From assembly GCF_002160955.1 (NCBI RefSeq), contig NZ_NFLN01000004.1, positions 1 to 64,000 of the forward strand: a stretch of 64,000 nucleotides of DNA, given 5' to 3'. This document shows positions 24,792-33,649 of this stretch, piece after piece; position 1 is the first letter of the stretch; the number at the start of each line of letters is the position of its first letter. The notes under the pieces were generated by a model. That model did no database searches. It had not been told where the DNA came from and saw only the letters and a program-made list of their open reading frames with translations. The translations under genes were made by a program, and so were the position numbers. Origin of the DNA: Gemmiger sp. An120 (GTDB lineage Bacteria > Bacillota > Clostridia > Oscillospirales > Ruminococcaceae).

Positions 24792-25321
24792 TCGGCTTCA
24801 TCTCCGTTCTGGGCAGCGCCGAACATGCCGGGGATCGGCCGCACCCGGATATAGCCCTCCTCCGGGCATTTTTCCACCAGGAATTCCGCCACGCCGGGGA
24901 ACCGGTACTCGGCGCCGTCCTCCGCCTTGACGGTATAGATGTCCTGGGCAGCGGGATGGCTGATGTCGCTTACCGTGCCGTAGCAGCGGCCGGTATCCGC
25001 GTCCAGCACCTGACAGCCCAGCAGGTCCTGAATAAAGCAGGCACCTTTGGGCAGGCGCAGATCCCCCCGGGCGGCCCAGAGCACACGGCCCACCAGGGCC
25101 CGGGCGGCGTCCATATCGGACACACCCTCCAGCCGGAGCAGGCCCATGTTCTTATGGGGACGCAGGCCGGTGACCTGCATCTCCCCTTCCCCCTGCCCGG
25201 AGCGGTATACCCGCTTCAGCCGGCCCAGAAAGGCCACACTGTCACACCAGAGTTCCAGTTTCATTTCGCCGGTGACCCCGTGGGGCGCCACGATCCGGCC
25301 GATCTCCAGATATTGCTGCAT
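24788..25321 (-). CDS. rimM: RimM, 16S rRNA processing protein
   Basis: 177 residues from the ATG at 25321, with AAAGGAG six bases upstream; a longer frame would start inside the terminator hairpin before it. N-terminal RimM domain ([22 protein letters not shown]) and C-terminal PRC-barrel ([34 protein letters not shown]). Binds S19 and assists maturation of the 30S head. Couples to trmD by overlap. Confidence 0.95.
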   Translation of the reverse strand: MQQYLEIGRIVAPHGVTGEMKLELWCDSVAFLGRLKRVYRSGQGEGEMQVTGLRPHKNMGLLRLEGVSDMDAARALVGRVLWAARGDLRLPKGACFIQDLLGCQVLDADTGRCYGTVSDISHPAAQDIYTVKAEDGAEYRFPGVAEFLVEKCPEEGYIRVRPIPGMFGAAQNGDEAE

Positions 25322-25340
25322 AACGGCTCCTTTGTTCACA

Positions 25341-25376
25341 AACAAAAAAGCCTTTTGCACGGGGCAAAAGGCTTTT
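25341..25376 (-). terminator. Terminator between khpA and rimM
   Basis: A 13 bp perfect stem AAAAGCCTTTTGC / GCAAAAGGCTTTT (25346-25358, 25364-25376) with a five-base loop, followed on the minus strand by TTTGTTTG. It splits an otherwise continuous rpsP-khpA-rimM-trmD run, so rimM-trmD is expressed by readthrough or attenuation unless a promoter hides in khpA. Confidence 0.85.
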
Positions 25377-25392
25377 GATCCTGCGGCCGGGA

Positions 25393-25626
25393 TCAGTCGA
25401 TCTCGACCATTACCTTGTCGCCCTGACGGACGGCAGCCGCCCGCATGACAATGCGGATGGCTTTTGCGATACGGCCCTGCTTGCCAATGACACGGCCCAT
25501 GTCCCCTTCGGCCACATGCAGGTGATAGACGATGGTGCCGTCCTCTCGGGGGGCATCCACAGTGACCTGCACGGCGTCCGGCTCATCCACCAGCCCTCTG
25601 GCAACGGCCAGCAACAGCTCCTGCAT
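25393..25626 (-). CDS. khpA: KhpA, KH-domain RNA-binding protein
   Basis: 77 residues: a single type II KH domain with the GxxG loop in GRVIGKQGRIAKAIR. It starts MQELLLAVARGLVDEPDAV, the usual opening. KhpA pairs with KhpB/Jag in Gram-positives to bind many RNAs. It follows rpsP, its standard location. Confidence 0.95.
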   Translation of the reverse strand: MQELLLAVARGLVDEPDAVQVTVDAPREDGTIVYHLHVAEGDMGRVIGKQGRIAKAIRIVMRAAAVRQGDKVMVEID

Positions 25627-25648
25627 GGATCGTACCTCCGTTTTTGGG

Positions 25649-25891
25649 TTACAGAATGTTGGACTTCTTCAGCAGCACGCGCACGGTGTCGGTGGGCTGA
25701 GCGCCGGTGGCGATCCACTTCTTGGCCTTCTCGGCGTCGATGTTCACAACAGCGGGCTCCTTGGTGGGATCGTAGTAGCCGATCTCCTCAATGAAGCGGC
25801 CATCGCGGGGGAAGCGGCTATCCGCCACAACCACACGATAGAAAGGAGCCTTCTTGGCGCCCATGCGGCGCAGTCTGATCTTAACAGCCAT
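25649..25891 (-). CDS. rpsP: 30S ribosomal protein S16
   Basis: 80 residues, [26 protein letters not shown] start, GYYDPTKEP core, and [13 protein letters not shown] end, all typical S16. Strong AGGAGG site. The 112 bp before it separates it from ffh; no terminator is visible there, so cotranscription from the ylxM promoter is likely. Confidence 0.98.
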   Translation of the reverse strand: MAVKIRLRRMGAKKAPFYRVVVADSRFPRDGRFIEEIGYYDPTKEPAVVNIDAEKAKKWIATGAQPTDTVRVLLKKSNIL

Positions 25892-26003
25892 GATACGTTA
25901 CCTCCTGTAAATGTGTCGGCCCGGTTCGGGCGCGGTAAAGAAAATGTATAACACCCGCACCGCCTGGCGGCCTGGGGCATACCGAATAAATTGTAAAGGG
26001 CTT

Positions 26004-27341
26004 TTAGCGCGGCATCATGCCGCCCATGCCCATCCGCCGGCCAAAGGCCTTGGGATTCTTCTTGAACTGCTTCATGAGCTTCTGCATCATCTCATACTGA
26101 CGCAACAGCTTGTTGACCTGCTCCACCGTGGTGCCGCTGCCCGCGGCGATCCGGCGCTTGCGCTTGGGATTGATGATGGCGGGCTTTTCCCGCTCGGCGG
26201 GGGTCATGCTGTAGATGATGGCCTCGATCTGAACGAACGCCTTGTCGTCCACCTGGCTGGGGTCGATCTTGTTGCCGCCGGGCAGCATGCTCAGCAGGGC
26301 CGCGGCGCCGCCCATCTTCTTCATCTGGGCAAGCTGGGCCAGCATGTCGTTCATATCGAACTTGTTTTCCATCAGACGGCGGGCGGTTTCCTCCGCCTGC
26401 TTGTCGTCCTGGGCCTGCTGGGCTTTCTCGATCAGGGTGAGCACATCGCCCATGCCCAGGATTCGCCCGGCCATGCGGCCCGGATGGAAGACCTCCAGGT
26501 CGTCCAGCTTTTCGCCGGTGCCCTGGAACTTGATGGGTTTGCCGGTGACCGCCTTGACGCTGAGCGCCGCGCCGCCCCGGGTGTCGCCGTCGGTCTTGGT
26601 GAGGACGATGCCGTCCACCTCCACCGCCTCGTTGAAGGCCTTGGCCACGTTGACCGCGTCCTGGCCGGCCATGGCGTCCACCACCAGCAGAACCTCGTCC
26701 ACTGTGACGGCTTCCTTGATGCGGCCCAGCTCGGCCATGAGGGCCTCGTCCACATGCAGACGGCCGGCGGTATCCAGAATCACGATGTCGTTGCCGTGAT
26801 CCTTGGCATGAGCCACCGCCTTGGCGGCGATCTCCTCAGGCTTGGCCTGGCCCAGTTCAAACACCGGAACACCGGCCTGGGCGCCCACCACCTTCAACTG
26901 GTCGATAGCCGCAGGACGGTACACGTCGCAGGCTACCAGCAGCGGGCGGTGGCCCTGCTTCAGGAACCACTTGCCCAGCTTGGCGGCATGGGTGGTTTTA
27001 CCGTTGCCCTGCAGGCCGCACATCATGATGACCGTGGGGGGCTTGGACTTGATGTGGATGCGGGCGGCTTCCTGACCGCCCATGAGCTCGGTAAGCTCTT
27101 CGTTGACGATCTTGACCACCTGCTGGGCGGGGGTCAGGCTTTCCATGACCTCCTGCCCCATGGCGCGCTCGGTAACCTCGTTGCAGAAGTCCTTGGCAAC
27201 CTTGAAGTTGACGTCGGCTTCCAGCAGGGCCATGCGCACTTCCCGCATGGCAGCCTTGACGTCCGCCTCGGTCAGCTTGCCTTTGCCGCGCAGTTTTTTG
27301 AATACACCGGCCAGCCGGTCGGAAAGGGATTCAAATGCCAT
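26004..27341 (-). CDS. ffh: Signal recognition particle GTPase Ffh
   Basis: 445 residues. N domain, then the G domain with MMCGLQGNGKTTHAAKLGKW (G1), DVYRPAAIDQL, DTAGRLH (G3) and TKTDGDTRGGAAL (G4), and a Met-rich M domain ending in RRMGMGGMMPR, which binds SRP RNA and signal peptides. In G1 the usual 'GLQGSGKTT' Ser is Asn, a minor change also seen elsewhere. Follows ylxM with 18 bp gap. Confidence 0.98.
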   Translation of the reverse strand: MAFESLSDRLAGVFKKLRGKGKLTEADVKAAMREVRMALLEADVNFKVAKDFCNEVTERAMGQEVMESLTPAQQVVKIVNEELTELMGGQEAARIHIKSKPPTVIMMCGLQGNGKTTHAAKLGKWFLKQGHRPLLVACDVYRPAAIDQLKVVGAQAGVPVFELGQAKPEEIAAKAVAHAKDHGNDIVILDTAGRLHVDEALMAELGRIKEAVTVDEVLLVVDAMAGQDAVNVAKAFNEAVEVDGIVLTKTDGDTRGGAALSVKAVTGKPIKFQGTGEKLDDLEVFHPGRMAGRILGMGDVLTLIEKAQQAQDDKQAEETARRLMENKFDMNDMLAQLAQMKKMGGAAALLSMLPGGNKIDPSQVDDKAFVQIEAIIYSMTPAEREKPAIINPKRKRRIAAGSGTTVEQVNKLLRQYEMMQKLMKQFKKNPKAFGRRMGMGGMMPR

Positions 27342-27359
27342 ATCGTTTCCTCGCTGCCC

Positions 27360-27725
27360 TTACTCGCTGATATGCTCGATCAGTGCCAGCATCTCGCTGG
27401 TGGCCTTGTCGATCTCCTCGCTCATGGCGTAGGAGGTGGAGTTGTAGAAGCGGATGTCCCGCGTCAGCTTTTCCAGCTGGGCAACACCCTCCTGCACGGC
27501 CCGGTACCGGCGGGCAAATCCCACCTTTTCTTCCAGTTCCAGCAGAATGCCCTCGCCCCGCTTGATGGAGTCCCGCACACCCTGCCGGGTGATGCCGAAG
27601 TTATCCGCGATCTCCGCCAGGGACAGATCGTCGTTGTAATACTGCTCCATCACGTCGCGCTGCTTCTCGGTGAGGACTTCGCCGTAGAAATCCAGCAGGT
27701 ACGAGATCTCCAGATTCTTGGCCAC
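27360..27725 (-). CDS. ylxM: YlxM-like SRP-associated DNA-binding protein (UPF0122)
   Basis: 121 residues. LLDFYGEVLTEKQRDVMEQYYNDDLSLAEIADNFGITRQGVRDSIKRGE is a sigma-70 region 4-like helix-turn-helix, typical of YlxM, followed by a coiled-coil tail. YlxM is encoded just before ffh in Gram-positives and modulates SRP function. A perfect promoter lies 55 bp upstream, so this is the first gene of the SRP/ribosome operon. Confidence 0.95.
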   Translation of the reverse strand: MAKNLEISYLLDFYGEVLTEKQRDVMEQYYNDDLSLAEIADNFGITRQGVRDSIKRGEGILLELEEKVGFARRYRAVQEGVAQLEKLTRDIRFYNSTSYAMSEEIDKATSEMLALIEHISE

Positions 27726-27779
27726 GGCCGCGCCCTCCTCCTCTGCATTTCTGTAAAGCGTTTCACTTTACAGTTGCAA

Positions 27780-27808
27780 ATTATACCAGACGGGCACCGG
27801 CCTGTCAA
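27780..27808 (-). promoter_or_regulatory. Promoter of ylxM-ffh-rpsP
   Basis: Minus strand: TTGACA (27803-27808), 17 bp, TATAAT (27780-27785). Full consensus in both boxes, matching strong housekeeping expression. Confidence 0.92.
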
Positions 27809-27871
27809 GGGGAGAGGGGCAAATATTTTCGGTTTTTCGGGTTTTTGTGCTTGCTGGAGTGGGCCAGGCGC

Positions 27872-27900
27872 TTGACGGCGCAAAAACGATGGAATAAGAT
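27872..27900 (+). promoter_or_regulatory. Likely promoter of the PLP-enzyme pair
   Basis: TTGACG (27872-27877), 17 bp, TAAGAT (27895-27900). A perfect TATAAT at 27903-27908 lacks a well-placed -35, and could be the real -10 if an activator helps. Confidence 0.5.
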
Positions 27901-27939
27901 ACTATAATAAAGGGGCAAATGCCGAAAGGAGGCGCCGCC

Positions 27940-28836
27940 ATGGAGGTTCTGAACAGCTACTATCCGGTGCTTTACCGCTGCCCGGTGGTAAAGCTGGGGG
28001 GTTACGCCGCCCAAAACCGGCTGCGCGGCGAGATTCTGGCCTATCTGGATTTCGGCGGGGCCACCGGCAGCGCCAAGGACGGTCTGGCGGAGAGCATGCT
28101 GGCCCTGGCCACGGAACGGGGCGACCTGGCCCCGGGCCAGACGGTGGTGGAGGCCAGCAGCGGCACCTTTGGGGCGGCGCTGGCCCTGGCCTGCCGGGTA
28201 AGCGGCCATCCTATTACTTTAATAGTACCCCGCACCCTGGACGCGGAGCGGATGAGTTATCTGCGGGGTCTGGGGGCAAAGCTGCTGTACTCCTCCCCGC
28301 TGGACGGCCGCCGGGGTATGGAGCAGCTGGCACGCCAGACGGCCGAAAGCTGCGGCGGCTACTACATGGACTATTTTGCCAACGATGACAACCCGGAACA
28401 CCACCGGCGGGTGACCGGCCCGGCGATTCTGAAAGCCACCGGCGGGCAGATCGACGCGGTGGTGGCCGGCGTGGGCAGCGGCGGCACTGTGACCGGCGTG
28501 GGCGAACACATCCGCGCCTGGCATGACCATATCAAGATCGTGGCGGTGGAACCCTATGAAAGCCAGGCCATCGGCGGCGGTTTTGTGGGCAAACACGGTA
28601 TTCCCGGCCTGGGGGCCGGCTTTGTACCCGCCAACTACAATCCCTATGTGGTGGACCTGGTGATGGCGGTGACCAGCGGCGACGCCCAGCGCGCCGCCCG
28701 GGAGGTTCTGCTGACCGACGGCATCCCCGCCTGCCCCAGCGCAGGCGCCGTGCTGTTTGCGGCCCGGCAGCTGATTGAAAAAGGCAAGGCCCGCCGTCCG
28801 CTGTGCATCTTCAGCGGACGGGTGACCTATGACTGA
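27940..28836 (+). CDS. Cysteine synthase-like PLP enzyme (fold type II)
   Basis: 298 residues from the ATG at 27940, seven bases after AAAGGAGG. Fold type II PLP enzyme related to O-acetylserine sulfhydrylase: PLP lysine K46 in GATGSAKDG (family GGSVKDR), substrate loop EASSGTFGAALA (family TSGNTG), and phosphate loop GVGSGGTVTG. The changes in the substrate loop (SGTFG instead of SGNTG) and a 'PSAGAVL' C-terminal site suggest a substrate other than O-acetylserine. It is translationally close to an aminotransferase gene, so both may act on one amino acid. I assign only 'cysteine synthase family'. Confidence 0.82.
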   Translation: MEVLNSYYPVLYRCPVVKLGGYAAQNRLRGEILAYLDFGGATGSAKDGLAESMLALATERGDLAPGQTVVEASSGTFGAALALACRVSGHPITLIVPRTLDAERMSYLRGLGAKLLYSSPLDGRRGMEQLARQTAESCGGYYMDYFANDDNPEHHRRVTGPAILKATGGQIDAVVAGVGSGGTVTGVGEHIRAWHDHIKIVAVEPYESQAIGGGFVGKHGIPGLGAGFVPANYNPYVVDLVMAVTSGDAQRAAREVLLTDGIPACPSAGAVLFAARQLIEKGKARRPLCIFSGRVTYD

Positions 28837-28864
28837 TTTTATTGAGGGAGAGGGAGTATATACC

Positions 28865-30049
28865 ATGATACCGGAACACTACCGGAAGATGCTGGGGCAG
28901 AAATCGGCCATTCGGGAGATTTTTGCCTACGGCATGGAGCGGGCCAAGGTGATCGGCCCGGAAAACGTATTTGACTACAGCCTGGGCAATCCGTCGGTTG
29001 CGCCGCCGGAACAGTTCACCCAGGCCATGCTGGATCTGCTGCAGACCAGCGATCCCCTGACCCTGCACGGCTACAGCCCCAGCCTGGGCATCGAGAGCGT
29101 GCGGCAGGCCATCGCGGATTCACTGCGGCGGCGGTTCGGGATCGCCTACGAAGCCCGGCACATCTTTCCCACCACCGGCGCGGCGGGGGCGGTGGCCCAC
29201 GCGCTGCGGGCGGTGGGCCGTCCCGGCGACCGGGTGCTGACCTTTGCGCCGTTCTTCCCGGAGTACCGACCCTATGTGGAGGGCGCAGGGCTGCGGCTTG
29301 AGGTGGTACCCGCCCATGTGGAGGACTTCCAGATCCAGTTTGACGAGTTGGAAAAGCGGCTGGCCCCCGATGTGGCGGCGGTGCTGATCAACACCCCCAA
29401 CAACCCCAGCGGCGTGGTGTACACCGAGGCGACTCTGCGCCGCCTGGCCGCCCTGTTGAAAGAAAAGCAGCGGGAATGGGGCCAGCCCATCTACCTGATC
29501 AGCGACGAACCCTACCGGGAGATCGTGTTCAGCGACGAGCCCGCCCCCTACCCGGCCGCGCTTTATCCCAACACCCTGACCTGCTACTCCTTCAGCAAAT
29601 CGCTGAGCCTGCCGGGGGAACGGATCGGGTATGTGGCCGCCGGGCCGGACTGCGCCGAGGCGGAAACCATCATCGAGATCTGCGGGCAGATTTCCCGGGG
29701 CACCGGCCACAACTGCCCGCCTTCCATCATTCAGCTGGCGGTGGCCCGCTGCCTGGACGTGACCAGCGATCTGCGTGTCTACCGCACCAACCGGGATATC
29801 CTGTACAAGGAGCTGACCGATCTGGGCTTCACCTGTGTGGAGCCGGGCGGCACCTTCTATATCTTCCCGAAAGCGCTGGAGGCGGACGCGGGGGCTTTCT
29901 GCAAAAAGGCCCTGCAGTACGACCTGCTGCTGGTTCCGGGGGACAGCTTCGGCTGCCCGGGGTATTTCCGGATGGCCTACTGCATCGACACCGACAAGGT
30001 GCTGCGCAGCCTGCCGGCCCTGCGCAAACTGGCGGCGGAGTACCGCTAA
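28865..30049 (+). CDS. Class I/II pyridoxal-phosphate aminotransferase
   Basis: 394 residues from the ATG at 28865, which has GAGGGAGAGGGAG eight bases before it; an in-frame ATG at 28829 overlaps the previous stop but has no such site. Aspartate aminotransferase fold: FDYSLGNPSVAPP start, NTPNNPSGVVY, ISDEPYREIVF (PLP Asp/Tyr), and SFSKSLSLPGERIGYV with the PLP lysine. It transfers an amino group, most often with glutamate/aspartate; the second substrate is not clear. Operon partner of the cysteine synthase-like gene. Confidence 0.88.
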   Translation: MIPEHYRKMLGQKSAIREIFAYGMERAKVIGPENVFDYSLGNPSVAPPEQFTQAMLDLLQTSDPLTLHGYSPSLGIESVRQAIADSLRRRFGIAYEARHIFPTTGAAGAVAHALRAVGRPGDRVLTFAPFFPEYRPYVEGAGLRLEVVPAHVEDFQIQFDELEKRLAPDVAAVLINTPNNPSGVVYTEATLRRLAALLKEKQREWGQPIYLISDEPYREIVFSDEPAPYPAALYPNTLTCYSFSKSLSLPGERIGYVAAGPDCAEAETIIEICGQISRGTGHNCPPSIIQLAVARCLDVTSDLRVYRTNRDILYKELTDLGFTCVEPGGTFYIFPKALEADAGAFCKKALQYDLLLVPGDSFGCPGYFRMAYCIDTDKVLRSLPALRKLAAEYR

Positions 30050-30060
30050 AGACACAAACG

Positions 30061-30100
30061 AACAGGCGCGCTGCCTTGAGCAGCGCGCCTGTTTTTTATT
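30061..30100. terminator. Bidirectional terminator between convergent genes
   Basis: AACAGGCGCGCTGC / GCAGCGCGCCTGTT, 14 bp stem with loop CTTGA, followed by TTTTATT on the plus strand. The A-rich left side gives T residues on the minus strand too, so it can serve both the aminotransferase and pgcA. Confidence 0.88.
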
Positions 30101-30111
30101 CTGTGTGCGAA

Positions 30112-31824
30112 TCAGCTGAGCAGGGGCTTGAGGGCCGCCGCCAGGGCGTCCTTCTGGGCCTCAGCCTCGGCCAGATCCTTACCCAGGGTGGTGAAGTAGG
30201 TCTTGATCTTGGGCTCGGTGCCGCTGGGACGGACCACCACCGAAGCGCCGCCCTCCAGGGCATAGATCAGCACGTTGGCGGCGGGCAGGTCGATGGGCTC
30301 CACCGCACCGGTGGCCAGATCGGTCTTGGTGCGGGCCTGGTAGTCGGCCACCGACACCACCTTGTAGCCGGCAAACTCGGCGGGCGGGTTCTGGCGCAGG
30401 TTCTGCATGATACCGGCCATCTTGTCCATGCCGGACAGGCCCGGGAATTCAAAGCTGTCCACCTTGTTCAGGTAGCGGCCGTACTGGGCATAGATGCGCT
30501 CCAGCTCTTCCTTGATGGAAGAACCAATGCTGCGGTAGTAGGCAGCCATCTCGCAGATCAGCATGCTGCCGATCACGGCGTCCTTATCCCGCACGTAGCT
30601 GCCCGCCAGATAGCCGTAGCTCTCCTCGAAGCCGAAGATGAACCGCTCCACCTGACCGGCGGCCTCCAGACGGGCGATCTGGTCGCCGATCCACTTGAAG
30701 CCGGTGAGCACGTTGCGGCACTCGACCCCGTAATGGGCGGCCACCACGTCCGCCAGCGGGGTGGACACGATGCTCTTGACCATGACCGGATCCTTGGGCA
30801 TGGTGCCGTTCTCGATGCGGGCGGCGCAGATGTAGTCCAGCAGCAGCACGCCTACCTCGTTGCCGCTGAGCAGCTCATAGCTGCCGTCCTTGCAGCGCAC
30901 GGCGATACCCACACGGTCGGCGTCCGGGTCGGTGGCCAGCATCAGATCGGCGCCGCTCTTTTCAGCCAGTTCCAGGCCCAGGCGCAGCGCCTCGAAGATC
31001 TCCGGATTGGGATAGGGGCAGGTGGGGAAGTTGCCGTCCGGATCTTTCTGCTCGGGCACGATGGTGATATCGGTGATGCCGATGTCGTGCAGCACCCGGG
31101 TGACCGGCACCAGGCCGCTGCCGTTCAGCGGGCTGTACACCAGCTTGAGCCCGGCGGTGGCGCACAGGCCCGGGCGCACGCTGCGGGCTTTGATGGCGTC
31201 GTACAGGGCCTCGTAGCAGGCGTCCTCCACATACTGGATCAGGCCGGCGGCCATCCCCTCCTCAAAGGGCATGGTCTTGGCGCCGGTGAGCACGTCGGTC
31301 TTCTGGATTTCGGCATAGACGATGTCGGCGGCCTCGTCGGTCATCTGGCAGCCGTCCGGGCCATAGGCCTTGTAGCCGTTGTACTTGGCCGGGTTGTGGC
31401 TGGCGGTAACCATGATGCCCGCGTTGCACTGATAGTACCGGGTGGCAAAGCTCAAAGCGGGCACCGGCATCAGCGCCTTGTAGATGCGAACCTTGACCCC
31501 GTTGGCGGCCAGCACTTCGGCGGCAGCCTTGGCGAACACATCGCTCTTGATGCGGCTGTCATAGCTGATGGCGACGGTCTGGGTGCCGCCCTGGGTCTTG
31601 ACCCAGTTGGCCAGGCCCTGGGTGGCCTGCCGCACCACATATACGTTCATCCGGTTGGTACCCGCGCCGATAACCCCTCGCAGACCGGCGGTACCGAACT
31701 TGAGCGCCACGGCAAACCGGTCCTGGATCGCCTCGTCATCCCCGCGCACGGATTCCAGCTCGGGTTTCAGGTCGGCGTCGTCCAGATCGGCGGCAAGCCA
31801 GCGTTCATACTCTTCCTGATACAT
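30112..31824 (-). CDS. pgcA: Phosphoglucomutase / phosphomannomutase
   Basis: 570 residues from the ATG at 31824 (AAAGAGGG upstream). Alpha-D-phosphohexomutase: FGTAGLRGVIGAGTNRMN at the start, the active-site serine in VTASHNPAKYNGYK, the metal loop DPDADRVG, the sugar loop GFEESYG, and the phosphate-binding RPSGTEPKIK near the end. The ~570-residue length and GTAGLRG start are typical of the PgcA/PGM2 branch of Firmicutes. It interconverts Glc-1-P and Glc-6-P for wall and storage sugars. Confidence 0.95.
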   Translation of the reverse strand: MYQEEYERWLAADLDDADLKPELESVRGDDEAIQDRFAVALKFGTAGLRGVIGAGTNRMNVYVVRQATQGLANWVKTQGGTQTVAISYDSRIKSDVFAKAAAEVLAANGVKVRIYKALMPVPALSFATRYYQCNAGIMVTASHNPAKYNGYKAYGPDGCQMTDEAADIVYAEIQKTDVLTGAKTMPFEEGMAAGLIQYVEDACYEALYDAIKARSVRPGLCATAGLKLVYSPLNGSGLVPVTRVLHDIGITDITIVPEQKDPDGNFPTCPYPNPEIFEALRLGLELAEKSGADLMLATDPDADRVGIAVRCKDGSYELLSGNEVGVLLLDYICAARIENGTMPKDPVMVKSIVSTPLADVVAAHYGVECRNVLTGFKWIGDQIARLEAAGQVERFIFGFEESYGYLAGSYVRDKDAVIGSMLICEMAAYYRSIGSSIKEELERIYAQYGRYLNKVDSFEFPGLSGMDKMAGIMQNLRQNPPAEFAGYKVVSVADYQARTKTDLATGAVEPIDLPAANVLIYALEGGASVVVRPSGTEPKIKTYFTTLGKDLAEAEAQKDALAAALKPLLS

Positions 31825-31880
31825 GGCAATTACCCTCTTTCTGTGGATTCTGAGCATTGCAGATAGGTTTTCTATCTACT

Positions 31881-31909
31881 ATTTTATAGACAGCCGGGGG
31901 GATTGTCAA
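31881..31909 (-). promoter_or_regulatory. Promoter of pgcA
   Basis: Minus strand: TTGACA (31904-31909), 17 bp, TAAAAT (31881-31886). It lies back to back with the comM promoter, seven bases apart. Confidence 0.82.
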
Positions 31910-31916
31910 TTCGCAC

Positions 31917-31945
31917 TTGTGGATTTTGGCAGGGCGCTCTATACT
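31917..31945 (+). promoter_or_regulatory. Promoter of comM
   Basis: TTGTGG (31917-31922), 17 bp, TATACT (31940-31945), 31 bp before the start codon. Confidence 0.75.
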
Positions 31946-31976
31946 TATTTTAACAGAATGTGCGGGAGGGTCTGCC

Positions 31977-33506
31977 ATGTTTGCCAGGGTGAACAGCTTC
32001 GGGATACACGGGCTGGAGGGATTTCTTGTAACGGCCGAAGCCGACCTGAGCGGCGGGCTGCCCCAGTTTGCCATTGTGGGCCTGCCGGACAGCGCCGTCA
32101 AGGAGGCGGCCGACCGGGTGCGCAGCGCCAGCAAGAACCTGGGATTCGGCTGGCCGGCCGGGCGGATCACGGTGAACCTGGCCCCGGCCCACCGGAAAAA
32201 AGCCGGGCCGGTATACGATCTGCCCATCCTGCTGGGCATCCTTTGCGCGGCCGGACAGCTGCCGCCCCCGCCGCCGGACTGCGCCTTTGTGGGCGAACTG
32301 GCCCTGGACGGGGCGGTGCGGCCGGTAAACGGGGTACTGCCCATGGCGCTGCATGCGGCCGCCTGCGGCGTCCGGCAGCTGTTTGTGCCCGAGGCCAACG
32401 CCCGGGAAGCCGCCGTGGCAGAGGGGCTGACCGTTTACGGGGTAACCAGCGCCCGACAGGTGGCGGATCATCTGCGGGGTGAGGCGCCGCTGACCCCGGT
32501 GGAACCTCTTGCCTACGCAAGCGCCCCTGCCGGGGATCTGCCGGATTTTGCCGACGTGCACGGCCAGGCGGAAGCCCGCCGGGCTATGGAGGTGGCCGCG
32601 GCAGGCGGGCACAACATCCTGCTGATCGGCCCGCCGGGCACCGGCAAAAGCATGCTGGCCAAGCGTCTGCCCGGCATCCTGCCACCCCTGACGCGGGAAG
32701 AAGCGGTGGAGGTGACCCAGATCTATTCGGTAGCCGGGCTGCTGCCCGCAGGCAGCGGGCTCATGACCCGGCGGCCGTTCCGCAGCCCCCATCACAGTGT
32801 GAGCGCCACTGCACTGGCAGGCGGCGGCTCCAGCCCCCGGCCCGGCGAGGTGAGCCTGGCCCATGACGGGGTGCTGTTTCTGGACGAACTGCCGGAATTC
32901 AGCCGGGACGCGCTGGAGATTCTGCGCCAGCCTGTGGAGGACGGCCAGGTAACGGTGAGCCGGGTGGCGGGCAGCGCCACCTATCCCAGCCGGTTTTTGC
33001 TGGCCGCCGCCATGAACCCCTGCCGGTGCGGGTATTTCGGCCATCCCACCCGGGCCTGCACCTGCCCGCCCAGCGCCATTGACCGGTACCGGCAGAAGAT
33101 CAGCGGCCCGCTGCTGGACCGGATCGACCTGCATGTGGAGGTGGCCCCGGTGGAGTACGAGGATCTGGCCGATACCGCCGGAGGCGAGAGCAGCGCCGCC
33201 ATTCTGGCCCGGGTGCTGGCCGCCCGTGAAATCCAGGCTGCCCGGTACGCCGGCACCGGTGTGCGCTGCAACGCCCAGCTGCCCCCTGCCCTGCTGCGCC
33301 GGTACTGCACAACCACCCCGGCCGCCGCTTCCCTGCTGCGGGAGGCGTTCCGGGCCATGGGGCTCAGCGCCCGGGCCTACGACCGCATTTTAAAGGTGGC
33401 CCGCACCATTGCCGATCTGGCGGGCGCGGACCGCATCGGTGAGGAGCATCTGGCCGAAGCGCTGCAGTACCGCAGCCTGGATCGGAAATACTGGTACACC
33501 GAATAA
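31977..33506 (+). CDS. comM: ComM/YifB-family AAA ATPase (Mg-chelatase-like)
   Basis: 509 residues from the ATG at 31977 (GGGAGGG upstream). An N-terminal Lon-protease-like fold (VNSFGIHGLEGFLVTAEADLSGGLPQFAIVGLPDSAVKE), then AAA+ core with Walker A GPPGTGKSMLAK, Walker B LFLDELPEF, and a C-terminal region with a zinc-like Cys cluster (NPCRCGYFGHPTRACTC) typical of the family. ComM homologues help branch migration during natural transformation; in Clostridia the role is untested. Confidence 0.95.
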   Translation: MFARVNSFGIHGLEGFLVTAEADLSGGLPQFAIVGLPDSAVKEAADRVRSASKNLGFGWPAGRITVNLAPAHRKKAGPVYDLPILLGILCAAGQLPPPPPDCAFVGELALDGAVRPVNGVLPMALHAAACGVRQLFVPEANAREAAVAEGLTVYGVTSARQVADHLRGEAPLTPVEPLAYASAPAGDLPDFADVHGQAEARRAMEVAAAGGHNILLIGPPGTGKSMLAKRLPGILPPLTREEAVEVTQIYSVAGLLPAGSGLMTRRPFRSPHHSVSATALAGGGSSPRPGEVSLAHDGVLFLDELPEFSRDALEILRQPVEDGQVTVSRVAGSATYPSRFLLAAAMNPCRCGYFGHPTRACTCPPSAIDRYRQKISGPLLDRIDLHVEVAPVEYEDLADTAGGESSAAILARVLAAREIQAARYAGTGVRCNAQLPPALLRRYCTTTPAAASLLREAFRAMGLSARAYDRILKVARTIADLAGADRIGEEHLAEALQYRSLDRKYWYTE

Positions 33507-33512
33507 TCGCTT

Positions 33513-33543
33513 CCCCGGCGGAACTGTCCGCCGGGATTTTTTG
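33513..33543 (+). terminator. Terminator after comM
   Basis: CCCGGCGGA / TCCGCCGGG, loop ACTG, then six T at 33537-33542. Confidence 0.9.
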
Positions 33544-33576
33544 TTTATCGGAATAATTTTATTGTTTTTCGATAAA
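33544..33576 (+). promoter_or_regulatory. Possible operator: inverted repeat TTTATCG..CGATAAA
   Basis: A 7 bp inverted repeat (33544-33550 and 33570-33576) with centres 26 bp apart, in a strikingly AT-rich stretch just upstream of the promoter of a cluster that encodes an HTH protein. Autoregulation by that protein is a guess. Confidence 0.35.
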
Positions 33577-33582
33577 AATATA

Positions 33583-33611
33583 TTGATTTTCAATTTTTGC
33601 TGTGGTATAGT
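33583..33611 (+). promoter_or_regulatory. Promoter of the DUF2975-HTH cluster
   Basis: TTGATT (33583-33588), 17 bp, TATAGT (33606-33611), 38 bp before the first gene. Confidence 0.8.
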
Positions 33612-33649
33612 ATCGCCAGAGGATATCCCCACTCAAGGAGGAATCGACT

